A DNA stretch of 18,931 bases from an uncultured Eubacterium sp. GTDB lineage: Bacteria > Bacillota > Clostridia > Lachnospirales > Lachnospiraceae. Where the stretch lies: the NCBI GenBank assembly GCA_934316845.1, contig CAKRDZ010000044.1:1-18931 (forward strand), read 5' to 3'. The position numbers and the translations under genes were made by a program. The notes beneath the pieces are model-generated. The model was not told where the DNA came from, did no database searches, and saw only the letters and a list, made by a program, of their open reading frames with translations. Shown here piece after piece: positions 1-7,754 of this stretch; within the stretch, counting starts at the first letter, position 1, and every line of letters begins with the position of its first letter.

Positions 1-400
1 TTTTCGTTGCCTTTTTACCACCTTGCAGCGTGGAAAGGCAACCTGATTTGCTGGATTCTCCGGTTTTCGTTGCCTTTGGGGCTTCTCGCTTCACAACGCG
101 ACACGCATTCTTCGCTTCTTCGAAGCTCATCATCGTGACAGTCGTCACATATTCGCGCAAACATGCCCGCAGCTTTGTGCAAGCACAGCCACGGACATGT
201 TCCCACGAATGCGTGTCTCGTTGTTTGCACGCATAAGTCCAACAAATTGCTTCGTGCTTCGCACTTTCGCAATTTGACACCAAAATTCGCATTCCGTACT
301 ATCGTACTCCATGCTCATTTCGGTTTGTGTCTCTAAAGAAAGCAGCACTTTCCCTGCAAGCAGAAGTGCTTCTTTCTTTGAGACGGACTTATTTACGTAA
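1..400. repeat. Gene-free region of nested inverted repeats
   Basis: I see no convincing gene here but many base-paired arms. They are GTTGCCTTT/AAAGGCAAC (6-14 with 34-42, with CCAC/GTGG inside), an 18-base pair with one mismatch (93-110 with 207-224), and GCTTC/GAAGC (114-126). Others are GTGAC/GTCAC (135-148), AACATG/CATGTT (160-165 with 196-201) enclosing TGTGC/GCACA (176-187), and CAAATTGC/GCAATTTG (243-250 with 269-276) enclosing GTGC/GCAC. The last is a roughly 20-bp stem at 329-384. The 14-base TTTTCGTTGCCTTT occurs twice (1-14, 65-78). Open frames run through it on both strands but have no good ribosome site and a Cys/Arg/His-rich composition, so I treat them as spurious. It could be a palindromic mobile repeat (MITE/REP-like) or a structured RNA. 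The start may lie outside the window. Confidence 0.6.
329..384. repeat. Long imperfect hairpin downstream of hup
   Basis: AAAGAAAGCAGCACTT (335-350) pairs with 364-379 with one mismatch. The stem extends through GTCTC (329-333) and GAGAC (380-384) past a single-base bulge, around a 13-base loop. Neither side is followed by a clear T-run, so it does not look like a simple terminator. It sits just beyond the hup terminator. Confidence 0.65.
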
Positions 401-437
401 AAACAAGGTGTCCGCGATGATTCGCAAGACACCTTGT
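395..437 (-). terminator. Rho-independent terminator of hup
   Basis: On the minus strand, 22 bases after the hup stop codon, ACAAGGTGTC (437-428) pairs perfectly with GACACCTTGT (412-403). An inner GCGA/TCGC pair lies within the loop. The stem is followed by TTTTACG on the minus strand, a short U-tract. Position and polarity fit termination of hup. Confidence 0.75.
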
Positions 438-459
438 ATCGATATCCATTTGGTATGAA

Positions 460-735
460 TTATTCGTTTACAGCTTCTTTCAATGCTTTACCAGCTTTGA
501 ATTTAGGTGCTTTGCAAGCTGGAACGTTCATTTCTTTCTTTGTCAATGGGTTGATACCTTTTCTTGCTGCACGCTCTGCAACTTCAAAAGAACCAAAACC
601 TACCAACTGTACTTTTCCGCCAGCTTTCAATTCATCTGTGATTACATCAACAAATGCTTTCAATGCTTTCTCTGCGTCTTTTTTTGACAATTCAGCCTGG
701 TCAGCCATAGCTGCAACTAATTCTGTTTTGTTCAT
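460..735 (-). CDS. hup: DNA-binding protein HU
   Basis: This is a 91-residue histone-like HU/IHF family protein, the normal length for the family. It binds and bends DNA without strong sequence preference and compacts the nucleoid as a dimer. The N-terminal helical part opens with MNKTELV and contains the typical helix segment AELSKKDAEKALKAF. The beta-arm core includes VQLVGFGSFEVAERAARKG and the arm motif NPLTKKEM, followed by the C-terminal helix KFKAGKALKEAV. The start is set by a GAGGAGG site just upstream of the ATG. It has its own consensus promoter (821-849), a leader with two direct repeats, and a terminator. It is therefore probably monocistronic although it lies behind spoVT on the same strand. 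Confidence 0.97.
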   Translation of the reverse strand: MNKTELVAAMADQAELSKKDAEKALKAFVDVITDELKAGGKVQLVGFGSFEVAERAARKGINPLTKKEMNVPACKAPKFKAGKALKEAVNE

Positions 736-770
736 GGATTATATCCTCCTCGTGATTTCTTTTTTGATTT

Positions 771-812
771 TTTTGTAAACCTACAACATCCGTTCATGTT
801 TTGTAAACCTAC
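771..812. repeat. Direct repeats in hup leader
   Basis: TTTTGTAAACCTAC occurs exactly at 771-784 and at 799-812, spaced 28 bases start to start. Both copies lie between the hup promoter and its ribosome binding site, so the mRNA carries GUAGGUUUACAAAA twice. The role is unknown; protein or small-RNA binding in autoregulation is possible. Confidence 0.75.
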
Positions 813-820
813 TAACACTA

Positions 821-849
821 TTTATACCCTTTTTTTCATCATTTGTCAA
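821..849 (-). promoter_or_regulatory. Promoter of hup
   Basis: The minus strand reads TTGACA (849-844), a 17-base spacer, then TATAAA (826-821). This is a near-perfect sigma-A promoter about 85 bases upstream of the hup start codon. Confidence 0.85.
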
Positions 850-934
850 GATTTTTTACAGTAAATCCCATGAAAAACCGACATTTTTGCCTTCTTACCA
901 CATCTTAGGGGAAAAGTCAATCCCCTTTTTCCGA

Positions 935-1480
935 TTATTGTTCCATCTGGCGGCCCAGAAATCCCGCTCCGCACATTGCCATTTTTTCTTCAAATTCACT
1001 GAATTTATGGCCGTTGTCATCAGACAACAGGATAACGGCTCCTATCGCATCTCCTTCGCACACAATCGTCGATACCGCCTGGTTTGGTTCCGGATCGGAT
1101 TCCTCGATAAGGCGGCACATTTTTCCTTTTCCATCCGCATAAAGTGCTGTGGTACGCTGCTGAATGCATTCTTTGATCGGGTCTGCCAGCTCTTTTCCCA
1201 TATACCGGCGGCTCTGTGGGCCGGACGCCGCAACAATGCGGTCACGGTCTGCGACGCAAACGGTGCATTTTGCTACATTAGCGACCGATTCCACGTATTC
1301 CTGCGCCGTATCGCCCAATTCTCCGATCGGAGAATATTTTTTCAGTACAATGCCGCCTTCGTGGTTGGTAAATATTTCCATCGGATCACTTTCGCGGATC
1401 CGCAGCGTCCGCCGGATCTCCTTCGGAATTACAATTCTTCCCAACTCATCGATTCTTCGCACAATACCTGTTGCTTTCAT
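935..1480 (-). CDS. spoVT: Stage V sporulation protein T (AbrB-family regulator)
   Basis: This 181-residue protein matches SpoVT in length and architecture. Residues 1-50 are the AbrB-type swapped-hairpin DNA-binding domain (MKATGIVRRIDELGRIVIPKEIRRTL). Residues about 55-178 form the GAF-like domain that supports tetramerisation (VANVAKCTVCVADRDRIVAASG, GAVILLSDDNG). SpoVT tunes sigma-G-dependent genes in the forespore and influences spore coat and germination properties. The ATG follows an AGGAGG site at normal spacing. A sigma-G-like promoter lies upstream (1532-1560), matching forespore expression. The gene diverges from the SOS polymerase operon. Its presence indicates an endospore-forming host. 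Confidence 0.95.
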   Translation of the reverse strand: MKATGIVRRIDELGRIVIPKEIRRTLRIRESDPMEIFTNHEGGIVLKKYSPIGELGDTAQEYVESVANVAKCTVCVADRDRIVAASGPQSRRYMGKELADPIKECIQQRTTALYADGKGKMCRLIEESDPEPNQAVSTIVCEGDAIGAVILLSDDNGHKFSEFEEKMAMCGAGFLGRQMEQ

Positions 1481-1531
1481 ATTAAAAACCTCCTGATTTC
1501 TGCTATAATTTCCATAATTATGCTCTATGGG

Positions 1532-1560
1532 TAGTATGTGGAAATCAAAAAGAATTATGT
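1532..1560 (-). promoter_or_regulatory. Candidate sigma-G promoter of spoVT
   Basis: On the minus strand CATACTA (1538-1532) matches the sigma-G -10 consensus. ACATA (1560-1556), close to the -35 consensus GHATR, lies exactly 17 bases upstream. It is placed correctly for spoVT, a known sigma-G gene. One mismatch in the -35 lowers certainty. Confidence 0.6.
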
Positions 1561-1582
1561 ATTATTTTTTCAAATTTTTCTC

Positions 1583-1610
1583 TTGCATTTTGGAAATACT
1601 ATGTTATAAT
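1583..1610 (+). promoter_or_regulatory. Promoter of the Y-family polymerase-yolD operon
   Basis: TTGCAT (1583-1588), a 16-base spacer and a perfect TATAAT (1605-1610) lie 43 bases upstream of the start codon. The LexA-like box begins 9 bases after the -10, over the expected transcription start. Confidence 0.75.
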
Positions 1611-1618
1611 AACATTAT

Positions 1619-1632
1619 CGAACATTTGTTTG
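1619..1632 (+). promoter_or_regulatory. LexA (SOS) box
   Basis: CGAACATTTGTTTG matches the Gram-positive LexA operator core GAAC-N4-GTTC at seven of eight core positions, the last C being T. It overlaps the expected transcription start of an error-prone polymerase gene, a classic position for SOS repression. Confidence 0.75.
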
Positions 1633-1652
1633 TTTTTGGAAGAAGGGATACT

Positions 1653-2945
1653 ATGTCGTGTGATATTTCATTATTAAGAAGCGGGCACATTTATCTGTGC
1701 ATTGACCTGAAGTCGTTTTATGCCTCTGTCGAATGTGTCGAACGGCATCTTGACCCGCTTACGACCAACCTCGCCGTCGCTGACCCTGAACGTACGGATA
1801 AGACGATCTGCCTCGCGATCTCACCGAGCATGAAAGCTCTGGGGATCAAAAACCGCTGCCGTGTTTTCGAGATTCCTGCCGGCGTTACTTACATTATGGC
1901 ACCGCCGCGCATGAAACTGTATATTGAATATTCTGCGCGCATTTACAGCATCTATTTAAAATATGTTGCCAAAGAAGACATCCACGTTTACTCCATCGAT
2001 GAAGCGTTTTTAGATGTCACCGATTACCTGTCGCTGTACCAGACCGACGCCCGCTCCCTGGCGCAGCGGATTTTACAGGATATTCTTTCCACTACCGGAA
2101 TTACCGCCACCTGCGGCATTGGATCGAATCTGTATCTGGCAAAGATCGCACTCGATATCACAGCCAAGCACGCAAGTGATTTTGTCGGGTGTCTGGATGA
2201 ACAGTTTTACCGGCAGACCCTTTGGAATCACCGTCCTCTACAGGATTTTTGGCGGATTGGACCCGGTATTGCCAGAAAGCTGGAACGTGTCGGTATTTTT
2301 ACGATGAAGGATCTCGCCGAAGCCGATGAAGATATGCTCTATCATATGTTCGGCGTGGATGCCGAACTGCTCATCGACCACGCCTGGGGACGGGAGACTG
2401 CGACGATAGCCGACATCAAAAACTACCGCCCGCAAAAAAATTCGATCTCCAGCGGACAGGTTCTGCCCTGTGATTATTCCTTTTCGGAGGGAATTCTGAT
2501 CGTAAAAGAAATGGCGGATCTTTTAACGCTGGATCTCGTTGACAAAAACCTTGTCACGAATTCGCTTACCCTTCATGTCGGCTACGCCAAACGCGGCCAC
2601 ACCGTGCCGGCTCCGGCTCACGGCACGACAAATCTGGGGAATTTTACCAGTTCCTCTGTCCGTCTGATCCGCGAGGCAGAGGCTTTGTACGAACGTATTG
2701 TCAATCATTCGCTTGACATCCGCCGTCTTACTTTAACCTATAATAATGTATGCGAAGCCGCCTTTCTGCAGCTTGATATTTTTACAGATTTTTCCAAATT
2801 AGAGACAGGGAAAAATATGCAGAAAGCCATCCTGTCCATTCGAAAGAAATATGGAAAAAATGCGATCCTGCGCGGCATGGATCTGGAGGAACATGGTACT
2901 ACAAGACTGCGGAACGAACAGATTGGAGGGCATAAAAGTGAATAA
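1653..2945 (+). CDS. Y-family (UmuC/UvrX-like) DNA polymerase
   Basis: A 430-residue translesion DNA polymerase of the UmuC/UvrX/YqjW branch. The palm starts with CIDLKSFYASVE (catalytic Asp18). The second catalytic pair is in YSIDEAFLD (Asp116, Glu117). A helix-hairpin-helix segment (RIGPGIARKLERVGIFTMKDLAE) follows, then the little-finger domain with SISSGQVL. QLDIF at 373-377 resembles the sliding-clamp binding motif. The ATG at 1653 follows an AGAAGGGA site. An in-frame ATG at 1527 lies upstream of the promoter and is rejected. The polymerase copies past DNA lesions at the cost of mutations. The LexA-like box indicates SOS induction. The downstream yolD-like gene overlaps by 8 bases, the arrangement seen for B. 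subtilis uvrX-yolD. Confidence 0.93.
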   Translation: MSCDISLLRSGHIYLCIDLKSFYASVECVERHLDPLTTNLAVADPERTDKTICLAISPSMKALGIKNRCRVFEIPAGVTYIMAPPRMKLYIEYSARIYSIYLKYVAKEDIHVYSIDEAFLDVTDYLSLYQTDARSLAQRILQDILSTTGITATCGIGSNLYLAKIALDITAKHASDFVGCLDEQFYRQTLWNHRPLQDFWRIGPGIARKLERVGIFTMKDLAEADEDMLYHMFGVDAELLIDHAWGRETATIADIKNYRPQKNSISSGQVLPCDYSFSEGILIVKEMADLLTLDLVDKNLVTNSLTLHVGYAKRGHTVPAPAHGTTNLGNFTSSSVRLIREAEALYERIVNHSLDIRRLTLTYNNVCEAAFLQLDIFTDFSKLETGKNMQKAILSIRKKYGKNAILRGMDLEEHGTTRLRNEQIGGHKSE

Positions 2946-3264
2946 ACCGAGGGAAAAGATGTCCCGCGAAAACCGGGCAAAACAATTTATGCCCTTTGCC
3001 GCCTTAAAGGGATTCGAAGAGGCTTTGGAAAAAAAAGAAAAAATTGTTGTGCCAAAAGCAGAATTATGCGATGATTATAAGGAACAGTTGGATTTCCGGC
3101 TCTCACAGATGCAATGCGGCGATATGGTAACCGTCGTCTATTTTTCGGACGACAATTATGTCCGTATCACCGGCATTTTATCCAAAATAAAGTTAGAAGA
3201 ACGCTGGATTCAGGTTGTCCGTACGAAAATCTTTTTTGATGACATCTACGAATTGGAGTCCTGA
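2938..3264 (+). CDS. YolD-like protein
   Basis: A 108-residue protein of the YolD-like family, which regularly accompanies Y-family polymerases in Firmicutes SOS operons. Its molecular role is not settled. The body contains SRENRAKQFMPFAALKGFEEALEKKE, followed by a beta-rich half (GDMVTVVYFSDDNYVRITGILSKI) typical of the family. I chose the GTG at 2938 because GGAGGG (2925-2930) stands 7 bases before it; this start overlaps the polymerase stop by 8 bases, implying translational coupling. An internal ATG at 2959 is the alternative and would remove seven residues. Confidence 0.88.
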   Translation: MNKPREKMSRENRAKQFMPFAALKGFEEALEKKEKIVVPKAELCDDYKEQLDFRLSQMQCGDMVTVVYFSDDNYVRITGILSKIKLEERWIQVVRTKIFFDDIYELES

Positions 3265-3301
3265 ATCCTTATGAATTGGAAAAATAAGGAGGAGTATTTT
3301 T

Positions 3302-5539
3302 ATGAGCGAATTATTTTATACAACACCTTCCCACGGCGACTGGAACCGTGCTCTGCCGATTGGAAACGGAAAACTCGGTGCGATGATCTTCGGTGAGGGA
3401 ACGAGTGAGCATTTTCAGTTAAATGAAGATTCCGTCTGGTTTGGACAGAAACGAAACCGCAATAACCCGGATGCCCTTGCCAATCTGGAGACGATCCGCC
3501 GCTATATCTTTGAGGGAAAGATTGAAAAAGCGGAGGAACTCTGTAAATATGCTCTTGCCGGCACGCCGCAGAGCCAGCACACCTATCAGACACTGGGGGA
3601 TGTATATTTTGATTACTGTGGAAAATTAACAGAAGGGATTCATTTTGAGCGGAAACTCAACCTTTCCGAGGCAATACACACCAGCCGCATTTTGTCCAAA
3701 GAAACCGGTACATTATATACCTGTGAAACATTTGCAAGTGCGCCCAGAAACTGTATCATCGCTCATTTCCGCAGTTCGACGGCGGGCGAACTGGATCTCG
3801 CCGCCTCTTTGCAGCGCGAATGCTTTTATGAGACGACCACGCATACCGACGATACCCTTTTGATCGCGGGACGGCTTGGCGGCGGTGAAGAACGTTTTTG
3901 CTGCGGCATGAAGTTTGTCACAGACGGGTCGGAACTACAGGGAATCGGTGAACATCTGGTAACCCGGAACGCGTCTTATGTCACGGTCTTTCTGACCGCC
4001 GCGACGACATTCCGCCACGCAGATCCGGAAAAAGAAGTGCGCGGAGTACTTGACAGTGCTTCCCGGCTCTCTTTTGAAGAGCTGCGTTCCGAACACATCC
4101 GAGAATATGCTTCCTACTATAATCGGATGCACCTTTCACTGGACTATGATACGTCACTGGATCTGCTCTCCACCGATGAACGCCTTTCCCGCATGGACGA
4201 AGATCACCCGGACAACGGACTTTTGATAACGTATATGGATTTTGGCAGATATCTCCTCATCAGCTCCAGCCGCGGCGACTCCCTTCCGGCAAATCTACAA
4301 GGTATCTGGAACCGTGACATGAGCGCGCCATGGGGAAGCAAATATACGATCAATATCAATACCGAGATGAATTACTGGCCGGCGGTGCTGTGCGGCCTCG
4401 CTGACTGCGAACTTCCTCTCTTTGAGCACATGCTGCGGATGCTGCCAAACGGCCGGCAGACCGCCGGGGAAATGTATGGCTGCCGCGGTTTTGCCGCCCA
4501 CCACAATACCGATCTCTGGGGAGACACCGCGCCGCAGGACATCTACATCCCAGCAACCTTCTGGGTAATGGGCGGCGCGTGGCTGTGTACACATATCTGG
4601 CGGCATTATACCTATACTGATGACAGTAAATTATTGGAAAAAATGTATCCGCTGCTAAAAGAATCGGTACAGTTTTTTATGGACTTTTTAGTGGAAAAAG
4701 ACGGAAAACTTGTCACCTGTCCTTCCGTTTCGCCGGAAAATACATATATAATGAAAGATTGCACAAAGGGATGTCTTTCTTATGGGGTTACCATGGATAA
4801 CGAAATTTTACATGAATTATTTGAACATTTTCGAAAAGCCGCAGAGGTTCTCGGAGAAAAAGATACCGCCTTTTTGACTGCTGCCCGCGAATGCGAACAA
4901 AAACTTCCGGAAATCCGGATCGGAAAGCACGGGCAGATCATGGAGTGGCAGGAAGATTACGAAGAAGCCGAACCTGGACACCGCCATATCTCCCATCTGT
5001 GGGCGCTTCATCCGGCATACCAGATTACGCCGGATGGTACGCCGGAACTTTGCAAAGCCGCCCGGATCACGTTGCAGCGCCGCCTGGAAAGCGGCGGCGG
5101 GCACACCGGATGGAGCCGTGCCTGGATCCTCAATATGTACGCGCGCCTCTGGGACGGCGAACACTGTTATGAAAATTTACTGGCTTTGTTAAAAAATTCC
5201 ACGCTGCCAAACCTTTTTGACAATCATCCACCATTTCAGATTGACGGAAACTTTGGAGCGGCGGCCGCGATGGCGGAGATGCTTCTTCAGTCAAACGAAG
5301 AGCGCACGATCGTTTTGCCTGCGCTTCCAAAGGCATGGAAAAAAGGCGAAGTCCAAGGGCTTCGCGGTGTTCACGAAACGACCTGGGACCTCGCCTGGAA
5401 TGACGGTTATCTAACAAGTATCACCGTCCATGCGCCAAAAGAAAAAGAACTTCTCCTTGACGTGTATTACGACGGTGTCAAACTGGAAATGCCGCTTCGT
5501 AACGGCATTCCGTATCATTTGAGCTGGCGGGAAGTTTAA
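3302..5539 (+). CDS. GH95 family glycosidase (alpha-L-fucosidase)
   Basis: A 745-residue glycoside hydrolase family 95 enzyme, full length for the family. These enzymes release alpha-1,2-linked L-fucose from glycans such as milk oligosaccharides and mucin; a few act on alpha-L-galactosides. The N-terminal beta domain includes ALPIGNGKLGAMIFG and NEDSVWFG. The (alpha/alpha)6 barrel carries NINTEMNYW (Asn351, Asn353), HHNTDLWGD, SVSPENTY (Glu479), HTGWSRAW and DGNFG (Asp648). By order and spacing these fit the catalytic Asn/Asn/Glu/Asp set of characterised members; I did not align them. No signal peptide is visible, so it is probably cytoplasmic and acts on imported oligosaccharides. An AAGGAGG site precedes the ATG. 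It lies 37 bases after yolD without an obvious promoter of its own. No fucose transporter or catabolic gene is nearby. Confidence 0.93.
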   Translation: MSELFYTTPSHGDWNRALPIGNGKLGAMIFGEGTSEHFQLNEDSVWFGQKRNRNNPDALANLETIRRYIFEGKIEKAEELCKYALAGTPQSQHTYQTLGDVYFDYCGKLTEGIHFERKLNLSEAIHTSRILSKETGTLYTCETFASAPRNCIIAHFRSSTAGELDLAASLQRECFYETTTHTDDTLLIAGRLGGGEERFCCGMKFVTDGSELQGIGEHLVTRNASYVTVFLTAATTFRHADPEKEVRGVLDSASRLSFEELRSEHIREYASYYNRMHLSLDYDTSLDLLSTDERLSRMDEDHPDNGLLITYMDFGRYLLISSSRGDSLPANLQGIWNRDMSAPWGSKYTININTEMNYWPAVLCGLADCELPLFEHMLRMLPNGRQTAGEMYGCRGFAAHHNTDLWGDTAPQDIYIPATFWVMGGAWLCTHIWRHYTYTDDSKLLEKMYPLLKESVQFFMDFLVEKDGKLVTCPSVSPENTYIMKDCTKGCLSYGVTMDNEILHELFEHFRKAAEVLGEKDTAFLTAARECEQKLPEIRIGKHGQIMEWQEDYEEAEPGHRHISHLWALHPAYQITPDGTPELCKAARITLQRRLESGGGHTGWSRAWILNMYARLWDGEHCYENLLALLKNSTLPNLFDNHPPFQIDGNFGAAAAMAEMLLQSNEERTIVLPALPKAWKKGEVQGLRGVHETTWDLAWNDGYLTSITVHAPKEKELLLDVYYDGVKLEMPLRNGIPYHLSWREV

Positions 5540-5551
5540 CCGCTTCCTGCC
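5526..5551. other. Stem-loop at the GH95 stop codon
   Basis: GGCGGGAAG (5526-5534) pairs with CTTCCTGCC (5543-5551) with one G-U pair around an 8-base loop containing the GH95 stop. No T-run follows on either strand, so it is at best a weak terminator between the two converging genes. Confidence 0.4.
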
Positions 5552-5566
5552 ATATCCGCACTACAT

Positions 5567-6245
5567 TTAACCCATGTCATCCGACAGCACGTCCTTTCCG
5601 GTAAATTCGCCGGTAAGCGAATCTGACACAAAACACGACTCGCTCCGCATCGACGGCCAATGGATATTAAACACATAATATTTTCCGTTAATTTTATAGA
5701 TGTGTGAACCCTCGTATCCCAGACCGATTTCGTCTGTGTCCTTGAAGATCATACGATGAAGGCCTCCCGGTTTTGGTGCACTCAGATCCTCCTTTAACTC
5801 CGTCAGCCGGATCTGGCGATTTCCCGACACCATATAGACGCGGTCATCGTCATCAAAGAGAAGAGAACAATCATAATAAAATCCCTCTATCTCCTTCTTT
5901 TCCCATGGACCGGCAATTTTGTCCGATGTATAAACAAGCGTCTTATGAATGTCATTGACAGAAAATACAACGTAAAAAATTCCGTTATGCCAGCGGATGC
6001 AGGGCGCCCACATGCCCTGTCCATACGCTTCTTCTCCGTCTTCGAGATGGTACGCAGGTGTGTCCGCAAGTTCTGTATAAATATGGGAAACGGTTTCCCA
6101 GTGACCAAGGTCATACGAACGCAGGATAACCGCTCCGGGCATAAAATGCATTGTCGTGCTGACCATATAATACGTATCTTTCACGCGGATTACATCCACA
6201 TCCGGGTAATCACTTGGAATAATAGGGGTTGGTATTTTTTTCCAT
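5567..6245 (-). pseudogene. GH43 glycosidase remnant, frameshifted and C-terminally truncated
   Basis: The reading frame encodes about 225 residues of the N-terminal propeller of a glycoside hydrolase family 43 protein (beta-xylosidase/arabinofuranosidase type), usually about 300-550 residues. Visible family features are IIPSDYPDVDVIRVKDTYYM (general-base Asp), YYDCSLLFDDDDRVYMVSG (second Asp) and YEGSHIYKINGKYYVF (general-acid Glu). The best start, ATG at 6245 behind AGGAG (6261-6257), reads MEKNTNPYYSK then stops. Removing one A from the following A7 run restores the frame into PTPIIPSDYPD. The 3' end stops at DDMG, where intact members continue into the last blades. The ribosome site lies inside the end of pncB and the start is 3 bases after its stop. 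Internal ATG 6199 would give a 210-residue product lacking the first Asp. Confidence 0.8.
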
Positions 6246-6248
6246 TTT

Positions 6249-7703
6249 CTAGTTTTCTCCTCTTGCCTGATTCAATAACTCCATCTTCATATCATACAAT
6301 TTTTTGGACATATCAATATAATGCGTGTGCGGATTTTCAAAACGCTGCTCCTCACTCCAGATCTCGTGATCGAGCTGTGCCTTCACATAATTGGCAATTT
6401 CAGGGATCGATTCTGTCTGATAGACCAGTTTGCCGTCAAGATAAACCGGCACCTGAAGTTCCCTGGCTGTGCAGTTTTCAAAACGGCGTTTCTTCCACGG
6501 CTTTTTCTCATCAATATAAGAAACCGGTTTCGAAAAATCAATCTCTTCTTCCCGGAGGGCAAGCATATCTGCTACGGCATGTCCGTTTTCATCGTAGACG
6601 CGGAGTACCTTTTTCAAGCCGGGGTTTGTGATTTTTTCGATGTTTTCCGACACTTTGATACGCGGCACGAATTTTCCATTTTCTTCCACTGCCGCCATCT
6701 TGTAAACCGCTCCGAATACCGGTTCTGACTTCGATGTGATCATACGCTCACCGACGCCGAAACTGTCAATACATGCACCCTGTTCCAAAAGGGAATTGAT
6801 CGTAAATTCATCAAGACTGTTGGACACCACGATCTTACAGTCCGTCAGCCCGGCCTCGTCTAACATTTTACGTGCCTTCTTCGAAAGATAGGCAAGGTCG
6901 CCGCTGTCAAGGCGGATTCCCAAAAGCCGTTTTCCCATCGGTTCCAGTACTTCTTTCGCAACACGGATTGCATTCGGGATGCCGCTTTCCAGCACATCGT
7001 ACGTATCGACCAGAAGCACCGTTCCGTCCGGATAATTTTCAGCATACTTTTTAAATGCCTCAAATTCATCGTTGTAAAACATGACCCAGCTGTGCGCCAT
7101 CGTTCCGCTGATCGGGATGTCAAACATTTTTCCGGCAAGGACAGTCGCCGTGCCGACTGCGCCACCGATGCAGCAGGCTCTCGCTCCGTACACTGCCGCG
7201 TCCATATTGTGGGCACGACGGGCACCAAAATCACTGACCGCACGTCCTCTTGCCGCTTTCACAATACGGCGCGCCTTTGTCGCGATCAACGACTGGTGGT
7301 TGACCTGCAGCAGGATCGCCGTCTCCACCAGCTGGGCATCGATGAGCGGCGCAACTACCGTGATAACCGGCTCGCCCGGATACATGATCGTTCCCTCGCG
7401 GAAGGCGTAAATATCTCCCTGAAAGCGGAAATTGGCAATATATTCCAGAAATTCTTCTCCAAACACTCCCTGTTCGCGCAGATAACTGATATCTTCCCTG
7501 GAAAAATGAAGATCGTTAATGTATTCGATGATCTGCTCCAGTCCGGCAAATATTGCAAATCCCCCATTGTCCGGGTTTTTCCGGTAAAACACATCAAACG
7601 CCACCCGCGTATCCGCATTCTCCGTATTAAAATACCCATTGCTCATTGTCATTTCATAAAAATCCATTACCATGGACAAATTTCGTTGATCGTACTGTCT
7701 CAT
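6249..7703 (-). CDS. pncB: Nicotinate phosphoribosyltransferase
   Basis: A 484-residue NAPRTase, normal family length. It converts nicotinate and PRPP to nicotinate mononucleotide with ATP hydrolysis, the entry step of the Preiss-Handler NAD salvage route. The N-terminus has MVMDFYEMTMSNGYF. The core contains VSDFGARRAH, GTMAHSWVMFY, where His204 matches the position of the phosphorylated histidine in characterised enzymes, and GIRLDSGDLAYLSKKAR, the phosphate-binding segment. The C-terminal Ile/Lys/Glu-rich part ends in QARGEN. The ATG at 7703 is preceded by GGAGG at a rather long 13-base spacing; upstream in-frame extension would run through the promoter. The gene has a consensus promoter divergent from degV, and the broken GH43 gene directly follows it. 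Confidence 0.95.
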   Translation of the reverse strand: MRQYDQRNLSMVMDFYEMTMSNGYFNTENADTRVAFDVFYRKNPDNGGFAIFAGLEQIIEYINDLHFSREDISYLREQGVFGEEFLEYIANFRFQGDIYAFREGTIMYPGEPVITVVAPLIDAQLVETAILLQVNHQSLIATKARRIVKAARGRAVSDFGARRAHNMDAAVYGARACCIGGAVGTATVLAGKMFDIPISGTMAHSWVMFYNDEFEAFKKYAENYPDGTVLLVDTYDVLESGIPNAIRVAKEVLEPMGKRLLGIRLDSGDLAYLSKKARKMLDEAGLTDCKIVVSNSLDEFTINSLLEQGACIDSFGVGERMITSKSEPVFGAVYKMAAVEENGKFVPRIKVSENIEKITNPGLKKVLRVYDENGHAVADMLALREEEIDFSKPVSYIDEKKPWKKRRFENCTARELQVPVYLDGKLVYQTESIPEIANYVKAQLDHEIWSEEQRFENPHTHYIDMSKKLYDMKMELLNQARGEN

Positions 7704-7754
7704 AATCCTGCTTTTTCCTCCTTTATTTTCTCTCTGCAAATTTAGTTTAAAGCC

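Noticed and set aside
15..432. Open frames of 85, 68 and 95 codons in the repeat region
   Set aside because: They overlap on both strands, run through hairpin arms, lack good ribosome sites and have unusual Cys/Arg/His-rich composition.
434..778. 114-codon plus-strand frame
   Set aside because: Exact antisense of the well-supported hup gene.
907..930. AGGGGA/TCCCCT stem followed by T4 near the spoVT end
   Set aside because: The T-run is on the plus strand where no gene is read; on the spoVT strand no T-run follows the stem.
1527..1652. Longer start of the Y-family polymerase at ATG 1527
   Set aside because: It would begin upstream of the promoter and LexA box; homology begins after the ATG at 1653, which has a ribosome site.
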